NCBI GenBank assembly: GCA_964465125.1 | Contig: CAYXIO010000097.1 | Coordinates: 1 to 6,677 of the forward strand | Length of the DNA: 6,677 bases | Reading direction: 5' to 3' | Source: CAYOHG01 sp964465125 | GTDB lineage: Bacteria > Planctomycetota > Phycisphaerae > UBA1845 > Fen-1342 | Shown here: positions 1 to 5,751 of the stretch, one piece after another | Numbering within the stretch: the first letter of the stretch is position 1 | How the letters are laid out: each line of letters opens with the position of its first letter | The notes under the pieces: model-generated | Database searches by the model: none | Seen by the model: only the letters and a program-made list of their open reading frames with translations | Told to the model about the DNA's origin: nothing | Program-made: the position numbers and the translations under genes

Positions 1-518
1 GCATCGCCGAGCTCGGCGCTCGTGATCACGAGCCCGCGCGCGGGGGCTTCGCGCGGCGCGCTGCCCTGCGGGCGCGGCCCGAACTCGACCACGACAAGCG
101 TACTGAGCTTTTCGCGCCAGGCCCGCACGTGAATGATCTCCGTGTCGCTCTCGAACCGCAGCAGGTACTCGCCGCTCTTCAGGCTCATCTCGCGCAGCGC
201 GTAGCCCGCGTCGGGCATGTACGTCTCGTAGAACTTCCGGACGTCGGTCGGGTCGGTGCTGCCCTTGAACCAGAGCTGCCCGACGCGCAGCCGGCCGCTC
301 CTCCAGAAGACGGTCCGCTCGTCGCGCACCAGCGCAAAGCCGGACGGCTTCGGAATGTCGTCCAGGTCCGGGTCGCGGACCGGGGATGCGGTGGTGTTCT
401 CGCCGCCGCTTCTGCCGGTCGAATCGCAGCCCGTGAGTGCGACCGTCGAACCCAGCGCCCCGAGGACCAGCAGCCAAGCCCAGGGGCGAACGCGGAGCGC
501 TTCCGTCGGCGACTTCAT
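1..518 (-). CDS. Putative lipoprotein of unknown function (3' end beyond window)
   Basis: Read from the ATG at 518-516 leftward, the frame stays open to the window edge, giving 172 codons without a stop, so the C-terminus is missing. The product starts with a lipoprotein signal peptide: a basic n-region (R9, R11), a hydrophobic core at about residues 13-28, and the lipobox L-T-G-C with the acylated cysteine at residue 31. A polar linker (about 32-53) follows, then a compact alpha/beta-looking region (about 54-148). That region begins DIPKPSGF and contains SGRLRVGQLWFKG, a helix with VRKFYETYMPDAGY, and a strand ending LVVVEFGPRP. The pattern (small strand, 'V..FY...MP..GY/W' helix, paired strands) resembles small uncharacterised lipoproteins I recall from other bacteria, but I cannot name a family. 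The residue after the cysteine is Asp; in E. coli this would favour inner-membrane retention, but that rule may not hold here. A Shine-Dalgarno sequence and a good promoter lie upstream. It diverges from the large membrane protein gene. Confidence 0.85.
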   Translation of the reverse strand, partial: MKSPTEALRVRPWAWLLVLGALGSTVALTGCDSTGRSGGENTTASPVRDPDLDDIPKPSGFALVRDERTVFWRSGRLRVGQLWFKGSTDPTDVRKFYETYMPDAGYALREMSLKSGEYLLRFESDTEIIHVRAWREKLSTLVVVEFGPRPQGSAPREAPARGLVITSAELGD

Positions 519-526
519 GTCTCGGA

Positions 527-534
527 CTCCTCTC
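527..534 (-). promoter_or_regulatory. Ribosome binding site of the lipoprotein gene
   Basis: On the minus strand this reads GAGAGGAG, ending 8 nt before the ATG at 518-516. It supports that ATG as the start, in agreement with the signal peptide beginning directly there. Confidence 0.75.
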
Positions 535-552
535 GCGCCCAAACGTGGTCGG

Positions 553-580
553 ATTGTACGTCGCTGCGGTCGCGCGTCAA
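553..580 (-). promoter_or_regulatory. Leftward sigma-70-type promoter of the lipoprotein gene
   Basis: On the minus strand, TTGACG (580-575) and TACAAT (558-553) each match five of six bases of the housekeeping consensus, with a 16-nt spacer. The -10 box ends about 34 nt before the start codon, which leaves a short leader that includes the Shine-Dalgarno sequence. This is the best two-box promoter in the window. Transcription itself is inferred. Confidence 0.6.
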
Positions 581-621
581 AGCCTGACTACGGTACGGCA
601 AGGCGGCTTTCGCCCAGTGGT

Positions 622-627
622 TATAAT
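622..627 (+). promoter_or_regulatory. -10 box (TATAAT) of the large membrane protein gene
   Basis: A perfect TATAAT stands in otherwise GC-rich sequence, 37 nt before the chosen GTG start at 665. No convincing -35 box lies 16-18 nt upstream (the bases there are around CAAGGC), and the extended -10 TG is not in the right register. It may therefore be weak or activator-dependent, or the -35 preference of this organism may be loose. The overlapping TTATAA core also reads TATAAC on the other strand (624-619). Confidence 0.5.
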
Positions 628-655
628 GCGTCGGCCTCCATTGCGCGTGGCCTAC

Positions 656-659
656 GGAG
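656..659 (+). promoter_or_regulatory. Ribosome binding site that decides the GTG start at 665
   Basis: GGAG lies 5 nt before GTG at 665-667. The in-frame ATG at 626 overlaps the TATAAT box and has no purine-rich site before it. Starts further upstream would overlap the divergent lipoprotein gene. The GTG at 665 is therefore preferred. Confidence 0.6.
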
Positions 660-664
660 CGAAC

Positions 665-3600
665 GTGTCGATCCTCGAAACACCGCCGCTGTCGCCCGCT
701 CCGCCCACGAGCGCGGATCGGCGCGAAGTGCTCGCGACGCTGGCCGGCTATGGCCGGAGCGAGTGCGCGGCTCGGCTGAGCGTCCGACTGGCCGATCGCC
801 TGGCGGTCGCGGGGCTGCTGCTGCTGGCGCCGGTGGTCGCCGATCACCTGGTTTCCGGCGGTGCTCCGCTCGGGCTGCTGCGAGCCGGCGCCGCGGCCTG
901 GGGCCTGGGCACGCTGTCCGCGCTGGTGGCGGCGCTGCGCGGGGCGATGTGCCAACACTGGCACCCGTTGCACCTGGCGCGCCAGGTCGAGCGCGACGCG
1001 GGCATTCCGCACAACCTGCTGGTCAACTGTGAGCTTCTGGATCGTTCCGAGCGATACCGCTACGCGGGTCCGGAGGCCGCGCGCGCGGCGGCTTCGGCGC
1101 TGCGCGCCGCCCAAAGCGCCGGGATTCGTTGGCTGCCGGCGCTGCCCGCGCGCCGCATTCTGCTGCCGCTCGCGCTGGTCGTCGCAGTCTGGGTGCTCTT
1201 TGCCCTGATCGCGGACAAATCCGTGCTTCGCTCGCTGGGGCGGATGTTCGGAGCCGCGTGGGACGCGCCGACGGCGGTGCGGATCGAGTGGGTCGAGCCC
1301 GGTCCGGGTCGCGCGGTCTACGCCGGCGAGCCGCTGGAGATGAGCTTCGCCTGCCACGGCCCGCGCCTTGGTGCGGCCCGGCTCGAGCTGCTTGCGACTC
1401 CATACGCGGCGACGGCCGAGCTGGTGCACGCGCTGGTGCCGCTGGGGCGTCGCGACGGCGCCGACTGGTTTCACATCGAGCTCGCCGCGCACGAGGTCTC
1501 CCGCGATCTGGCGTTTCGAGTGCGGGCGGGCGACGGAGCTCTCACCGCGGTGGTCCCGGTGCGGGCGCTGCCGGCGTTGGAGAGCGTGACGGTCGCGATC
1601 GAGCCGCCGCGGTATAGCGGGCGAGCGCGGCGCGAGCTTCCGGCCGAGCGGCTGGAGCCGGTGCTGCGCGACAGCCGGCTGCGTTTCGAGGCGACCGGAA
1701 GCGTCCCGATGCACGATGCGATTTTCGCGTTTCGGCCGTTGCAGTCGCGCATCGAGCAGCGCACGGGGCTTACGCCTGGCGTCGAGCCGACGTCGGCAAC
1801 CGTCGAGCTGAAGGCGGTGGAATCCGGCGAGTTCTGGATCGAATTCGACGACGAAAACGGACGAAGAGCCGCCGATGCGCGGCGTTTCGAGCTGACGGTG
1901 CACGCCGACCAGCCGCCCGAGGTGACCGCGCTTGTCGGCGCGGGGTCGTCGCTCGACGCGCCGGTCGATCTTGCGGCGGAGCCGTTGCTGCGCGTGCAGG
2001 CGCGCGACGACGTGGGTTTGACCGCGGTGGAGCTCGTGCTTCAGCGGCAAGGGCTGGCTCAGCGCATGGCGCTCGCGGAGCCGGCCGGCGGCGACACCAG
2101 CCGGATCGAAATCGATGTTCCCGCGCTCGGCCTCCCGGTGGCGGAGGGCGAGGTCGTAGCCGCGTGGTTTGAAGCGCGCGACAACTTCGTCCGGGGCGAT
2201 GGAACGCCGACTCCGCAGGTCGGACGCAGTGCTCACCTCTATCTGACCCGCAAGGCGGCTGTGGCAACGGAAGCGACCGAGCCGTCGTCTCAACCCGCGC
2301 TGGCCGCGCCTGCGGATACGCGCGCCGCCGGCACCGGGCGGGCAGCCGGACGCGGGGATAGGTCGGATGGGGGCTCGCCGTCGGCTTCGGGCGACGATGC
2401 GGATAGGGCTACGGCCGGCGGCGGATCGGGCGAGGGGGAGAACGTGCCCGGGAAGCAGGCCGACGGGCAAGGAGGAGGCGCGGCCGGCTATGGTGCGGCG
2501 GTCGACGCCGGTGGACCGGTGCAGGGCGATCCTGAGGCGCGCCGCGAATTCGTGGAGGCGCTGCGCGGATTCGTGGAAACCTTTGGCCGTGAGATCGATA
2601 GCGCCGCCCAGGCGGCCGGCCGGGCCGAGACTGACGATGCAAGCGCGCCGCAGCGGCAGGGCGGCGGCGCGTCGGAGAAACCCGATTCCGGAACGGGAGA
2701 GTCCACCGGCGGTGCGTCCGACGCCGCACAAACTCAACCGACCAGCTCGGCTCCGGCAGCCGGCGAGCGCTCAACGCCCAGCGAACCAGGCACGGACGAC
2801 GAACGGCTCTCAGCCGCGGCCCAGACGCAGCCCGCGCGGCGGGTGTCGGTCGAGGATGCGGCAGCCCCGGACGGGGGTGCGCCGGAGCCCGCCGAAGACC
2901 GCCCGCAGCGCGCGACCGCGGAGGAGCCGGCGGCTTCGTCGCCATCCGTGGGCCGGGATGAACCGCGAAATCGCGGCGGGGATGCAGAGGAGAAGCCCGA
3001 GCGTCGCCCGTCGGTCCCGGAGGCGGGCGCGGACGACGGAAAGTCCCAGCCCGACGCGAGCGGTGAGCAGCCGGCGGCGGATTCGGCGGAATCCCGGCCG
3101 GCTGACGAGTCGCAAAGGGCGCCGTCCGAGACCGAGACTCTGGACAATGTGCCGGCAGAACCGGGCGGCGAGGATGGGCAGACGGCGATTCCGCTTCCGG
3201 GCGCAAGCGAGCGGTCGGAGCCGCCGGCGAGCGCATCGCCGCTCGATTCACAGGTGGGGGCTGACGAGGGCGCGGACACCCGCGGCGCCGGCGAGTTCGT
3301 GGACGCGCTCGAACTGCTGGCCCGGGCCGGCGAATTGAACGAGAACGACCTGGTGGCCGTCGGTTGGCCGGAGCAGCGCGCCGGCCAGTTTGTGCGTGAT
3401 CTGAACCGGCTGGAATCGCTCGCGCGGCGTGCCGCGCTGCTGGGCGAGGTCCGGCGCTGGCTGGCTCCCCCCACGCCCGGTGAATCCGGGGCAAGTGTGA
3501 GCGGCGTTTTCGCGGACGAGCGGGTGCGCTGGCTGCTGAGCGAGCTGTCGTCGATGCCGATCCGCGCGGATGCAATTGCCCCGCCTGCCGATCAGCAGGT

Positions 3601-3697
3601 CGAGAGCGAGCTCCAGGCCGTGTTGAATGCGTACTACCGCGCGATGGCGTCGAAGCGCGGGGCCCAGGAGAGCGTGGGCCGCGGGCGGCAACCCTGA
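665..3697 (+). CDS. DUF4175-like membrane protein with long disordered insert
   Basis: The product is 1010 residues from the GTG start. Hydrophobic segments at about 46-63, 70-91 and 165-182 are predicted membrane helices. Between the second and third lies an amphipathic stretch, ARQVERDAGIPHNLLVN (from 105), like the 'ARxxDxxxGLxxRL' segment of DUF4175-type proteins. Residues about 195-530 look like beta-rich, Ig-like extracytoplasmic domains. They carry IEPPRYSG (312-319), ARDDVGL (446-452) and EARDN (503-507), three hallmarks I associate with DUF4175-like planctomycete proteins. Residues about 531-875 are low-complexity, rich in Ala, Gly, Ser, Pro, Glu, Asp and Gln, with AAQTQP twice (687-692, 718-723) and one helical island (625-644). 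A helical C-terminal domain (about 876-1010) ends near VLNAYYRAMASKR. Relatives are often found near MoxR/DUF58/VWA genes (family knowledge), but none are seen here. Molecular function is unknown; a cell-envelope role is inferred. The family assignment is from motif memory and is not certain. Confidence 0.8.
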   Translation: MSILETPPLSPAPPTSADRREVLATLAGYGRSECAARLSVRLADRLAVAGLLLLAPVVADHLVSGGAPLGLLRAGAAAWGLGTLSALVAALRGAMCQHWHPLHLARQVERDAGIPHNLLVNCELLDRSERYRYAGPEAARAAASALRAAQSAGIRWLPALPARRILLPLALVVAVWVLFALIADKSVLRSLGRMFGAAWDAPTAVRIEWVEPGPGRAVYAGEPLEMSFACHGPRLGAARLELLATPYAATAELVHALVPLGRRDGADWFHIELAAHEVSRDLAFRVRAGDGALTAVVPVRALPALESVTVAIEPPRYSGRARRELPAERLEPVLRDSRLRFEATGSVPMHDAIFAFRPLQSRIEQRTGLTPGVEPTSATVELKAVESGEFWIEFDDENGRRAADARRFELTVHADQPPEVTALVGAGSSLDAPVDLAAEPLLRVQARDDVGLTAVELVLQRQGLAQRMALAEPAGGDTSRIEIDVPALGLPVAEGEVVAAWFEARDNFVRGDGTPTPQVGRSAHLYLTRKAAVATEATEPSSQPALAAPADTRAAGTGRAAGRGDRSDGGSPSASGDDADRATAGGGSGEGENVPGKQADGQGGGAAGYGAAVDAGGPVQGDPEARREFVEALRGFVETFGREIDSAAQAAGRAETDDASAPQRQGGGASEKPDSGTGESTGGASDAAQTQPTSSAPAAGERSTPSEPGTDDERLSAAAQTQPARRVSVEDAAAPDGGAPEPAEDRPQRATAEEPAASSPSVGRDEPRNRGGDAEEKPERRPSVPEAGADDGKSQPDASGEQPAADSAESRPADESQRAPSETETLDNVPAEPGGEDGQTAIPLPGASERSEPPASASPLDSQVGADEGADTRGAGEFVDALELLARAGELNENDLVAVGWPEQRAGQFVRDLNRLESLARRAALLGEVRRWLAPPTPGESGASVSGVFADERVRWLLSELSSMPIRADAIAPPADQQVESELQAVLNAYYRAMASKRGAQESVGRGRQP

Positions 3698-3732
3698 ACC
3701 CAAGCCGGGCGCCGGATGCCGCCCCAGGTTCA
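3695..3732 (+). terminator. Possible stem-loop terminator without T-tract
   Basis: TGAACC (3695-3700), which includes the stop codon, is a perfect inverted match to GGTTCA (3727-3732). Nested inside, GGGCG (3707-3711) pairs with CGCCC (3720-3724) around an 8-nt loop. The two stems total about 11 base pairs with an asymmetric internal loop. No run of T follows, so this is not a canonical intrinsic terminator. It may end transcription weakly, protect the mRNA end, or be chance. Confidence 0.3.
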
Positions 3733-3733
3733 A

Positions 3734-3761
3734 TTGTGCGCGCGAGCGCGGGCCGTATAAT
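3734..3761 (+). promoter_or_regulatory. Promoter of the pilB-type gene
   Basis: A perfect TATAAT (3756-3761) is preceded by TTGTGC (3734-3739) at a 16-nt spacing; the -35 box matches only its TTG half. The -10 box ends 27 nt before the GTG start, so the leader is very short, much as for the other promoters in the window. This suggests that the ATPase gene is transcribed independently of the membrane protein gene upstream. Confidence 0.5.
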
Positions 3762-3776
3762 CGCTGAGCTACCGGC

Positions 3777-3782
3777 GAGGAG
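3777..3782 (+). promoter_or_regulatory. Ribosome binding site of the pilB-type gene
   Basis: GAGGAG ends 6 nt before the GTG at 3789-3791, supporting this non-ATG start. The next in-frame ATG (codon 17) has no such site and would leave only ten residues before the MshEN-type motifs. Confidence 0.7.
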
Positions 3783-3788
3783 ACAGGT

Positions 3789-5576
3789 GTGGCCGAAGAG
3801 AAGACCAGCGCGAAGCCCGGCGTACCCGGCGATGAGATGCCACCGCTTTCGCAGCTCAAGGGGCGTCCGATCGGCCGTATCCTGATCAAGATGGGCAAGG
3901 TCACGCGCGCCCAGGTGTCCGAAGCGCTTGAATTGCAGAAGAAGAAGCGCGGCCCGCTCGGCCAGTTGCTGATCGAGCTCGGCTACGTCGAGTCCAGGGA
4001 CGTGCACGCCGCGCTGGCGGCCCAGGTCGGCATGGAGCCGATCACGGTCGCCGGCATCGACATCGAGAAGTCGGTGCTCGACCTCGTGCCTTCGCAGATG
4101 GCGCACGCCTACCGCATCATCCCGACGGACTACGACCGCGAGACCCACACGCTCGGCGTGGCGCTGGCCAGCCCGGACAACTTCCAGGCCACCGACGACC
4201 TGAAGACGCTGATGGGCTTCAACGTCGTCGCCCGCATCACCAACGAACAGGACATGACCGACGCGCTCAACCGCTTCTATCCCGAGGATGAGGCGGAGAC
4301 GATCAACCAGCTCATCGCCGAGATCGGCGAGGACAGCGAGCTGGCCAAGTTCCAGGGCCGCGGCGAGTCGATCGACCTCGACGAGCTCAAGGAGATGGCC
4401 GAGAGCAACCCGGTCAAGAAGCTCGTCAACCTCGTGCTGCTCCAGGCCATCCGCGACAAGGCCTCCGACATCCACTTCGAGCCGTTCGAGGACGAGTTCA
4501 AGATGCGCTATCGCATCGACGGCATCCTCTACGAAATGGTCCCCCCGCCCAAATACGTGGCCATGGCCATCGCATCACGCATCAAGGTCATGTCCAACCT
4601 CGACATCGCCGAGCGCCGCATGCCGCAGGACGGCCGCATCGAGCTGCTGGTCGACAAGCATCCGGTGGATTTGCGCGTCAGCGTGCTTCCGACGATGTTC
4701 GGCGAAAGCTGCGTGCTGCGCGTGCTCGACCGCACGCAGGTGAACCTCGACCTCGAGCAGCTCGGCTTCCGCGAGGAGGAGCTGGTCGCCGTTCGCCAAC
4801 TCATCCAGAAGCCACACGGGATCGTGATCGTCACCGGGCCGACCGGCTCGGGAAAGACGACCACGCTGTACTCCGCGTTGCGCGAGCTGAACACGCCCGA
4901 CGTGAAGATCCTGACCACCGAGGACCCGGTGGAATACGACATCGATGGGCTGTGTCAGTGCCAGGTCAAGCCGGACATCGGGCTGACCTTCGGCCGCTGT
5001 TTGCGCAGTTTTCTGCGACAGGACCCCGACATCATCCTGGTGGGCGAGGTCCGCGACCTGGAAACGGCTCAGGTTTCGGTGCAGGCCTCGCTGACCGGCC
5101 ACCTGGTGTTCAGCACGCTTCACACCAACGACGCGCCGAGCTCGATCGCACGACTGCTCGACCTCGGGCTCGAGCCCTTCCTTGTGACCGCCACGCTCGA
5201 AGCGGTGGTGGCGCAGCGCCTGGTCCGGCGGATCTGCACGAACTGCAAGGAGGCTTACGTTCCCAACGAGCAGCAGCTCATGGAGCTGGGGCTGACTCCC
5301 GAGGATATTGCGGGCCGCACGCTGTTCTACGGCCGGGGATGCGACTACTGCAACAACACCGGCTACAAGGGCCGTCAGGCGCTGTTTGAGTTGATGGTGA
5401 TGAACGACGAGCTGCGCGAATTGATCATGCGTAACGCGTCGACGGCGGCGTTGCGCGTGGAGGCGAAGAAGCACGGCATGCGCACGCTGCGCAGCGCCGG
5501 GCTGCTTTCGATCTACGACGGCGTGACGACGATTGAAGAAGTCGTGCGCGAGACGCTGGCGGAAGATGCCGTGTAG
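3789..5576 (+). CDS. pilB: Type IV pilus / type II secretion assembly ATPase (PilB/GspE family)
   Basis: A complete 595-residue protein, normal length for PilB/GspE. It is the cytoplasmic hexameric ATPase that powers insertion of pilin or pseudopilin subunits. The N-terminus carries two 24-residue MshEN-type motifs (27-50 and 56-79), each with G at motif position 3, G at 10 and Q at 24, a pattern known to bind cyclic di-GMP; T2SSE_N-like sequence follows to about 155. The core has SDIHFEP (226-232), RIDG (242-245) and AERRMPQDGR (274-283). It continues with Walker A GPTGSGKT (350-357, K356), the Asp box EDPVEY (378-383), Walker B DPDIILVGEVRD (412-423, E420) and the His box with H438 and H445. 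A zinc site is formed by C483/C486 and C518/C521. All catalytic motifs are intact, so it should be active. The PilC-type gene follows after 175 nt. PilB is favoured over GspE because of the MshEN-type N-terminus and the partner gene, but a type II secretion or other pilus-like machine cannot be excluded. Confidence 0.96.
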   Translation: MAEEKTSAKPGVPGDEMPPLSQLKGRPIGRILIKMGKVTRAQVSEALELQKKKRGPLGQLLIELGYVESRDVHAALAAQVGMEPITVAGIDIEKSVLDLVPSQMAHAYRIIPTDYDRETHTLGVALASPDNFQATDDLKTLMGFNVVARITNEQDMTDALNRFYPEDEAETINQLIAEIGEDSELAKFQGRGESIDLDELKEMAESNPVKKLVNLVLLQAIRDKASDIHFEPFEDEFKMRYRIDGILYEMVPPPKYVAMAIASRIKVMSNLDIAERRMPQDGRIELLVDKHPVDLRVSVLPTMFGESCVLRVLDRTQVNLDLEQLGFREEELVAVRQLIQKPHGIVIVTGPTGSGKTTTLYSALRELNTPDVKILTTEDPVEYDIDGLCQCQVKPDIGLTFGRCLRSFLRQDPDIILVGEVRDLETAQVSVQASLTGHLVFSTLHTNDAPSSIARLLDLGLEPFLVTATLEAVVAQRLVRRICTNCKEAYVPNEQQLMELGLTPEDIAGRTLFYGRGCDYCNNTGYKGRQALFELMVMNDELRELIMRNASTAALRVEAKKHGMRTLRSAGLLSIYDGVTTIEEVVRETLAEDAV

Positions 5577-5638
5577 GGTGTGGCAGCGCGGGGCGGGCGC
5601 GGGAGCGCAGAATCCCGGCTTGATACCGCAAATTGCGA

Positions 5639-5667
5639 TTGCCGAGCCAGTTAGGGCAGTTGATAAT
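5639..5667 (+). promoter_or_regulatory. Candidate internal promoter before the pilC-type gene
   Basis: TTGCCG (5639-5644; four of six consensus matches) and GATAAT (5662-5667; five of six) are separated by 17 nt. They lie in the 175-nt gap between the ATPase and platform genes. The implied leader is about 75 nt, longer than those of the other genes here. The match could be chance, but this short AT-richer patch stands out in a GC-rich region. Confidence 0.35.
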
Positions 5668-5686
5668 GGCCACGCAGGGCGACGAA

Positions 5687-5704
5687 GCGCGCGGTGGTGC
5701 GCGC
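5687..5704 (+). other. GC-rich hairpin in the leader of the pilC-type gene
   Basis: GCGCGC (5687-5692) can pair with GCGCGC (5699-5704) around the loop GGTGGT. It ends 35 nt before the AGGGG ribosome site. No T-run follows, so it is not an intrinsic terminator. It could be an RNA-stability or attenuation element, or simply a product of high GC. The rest of 5577-5751 shows no coding signal. Confidence 0.25.
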
Positions 5705-5739
5705 GCGGCGCCGGTTGGTTTGTAACCTGTTGCACGCCC

Positions 5740-5744
5740 AGGGG
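5740..5744 (+). promoter_or_regulatory. Ribosome binding site of the pilC-type gene
   Basis: AGGGG ends 7 nt before the ATG at 5752. The protein begins there with the standard PilC/GspF opening (MAVFTYEALNSAG), so the start is well supported. Confidence 0.6.
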
Positions 5745-5751
5745 TTGACGC

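Noticed and set aside
129..587. A 152-codon plus-strand open frame at the left end
   Set aside because: It is antisense to the lipoprotein gene, which has a signal peptide, lipobox, ribosome site and promoter. The plus frame has none of these.
626..628. In-frame ATG as the start of the membrane protein
   Set aside because: It overlaps the TATAAT box itself, so it would lie upstream of the expected transcript start, and no Shine-Dalgarno sequence precedes it.
437..664. A 76-codon N-terminal extension of the membrane protein, starting at 437
   Set aside because: It would overlap the divergent lipoprotein gene and both promoters, and it has no ribosome site. The GTG at 665 with GGAG upstream is better.
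515..2737. A 740-codon open frame on the minus strand across the membrane protein gene
   Set aside because: It is antisense to a gene with clear membrane helices and family motifs. Its translation is Arg/Pro/Ala-rich without domains, which is typical of GC-rich shadow frames.
2409..4475. A 688-codon minus-strand open frame spanning the end of the membrane protein gene and the start of the pilB-type gene
   Set aside because: It crosses the intergenic promoter region and opposes the conserved MshEN-type and ATPase coding sequence. Composition is again Arg/Pro-rich, so it is a GC-driven shadow.
5533..5748. A 71-codon plus-strand open frame over the pilB-pilC gap
   Set aside because: It begins inside the pilB-type gene in another frame, has no good ribosome site, and gives low-complexity sequence with no recognisable domain.
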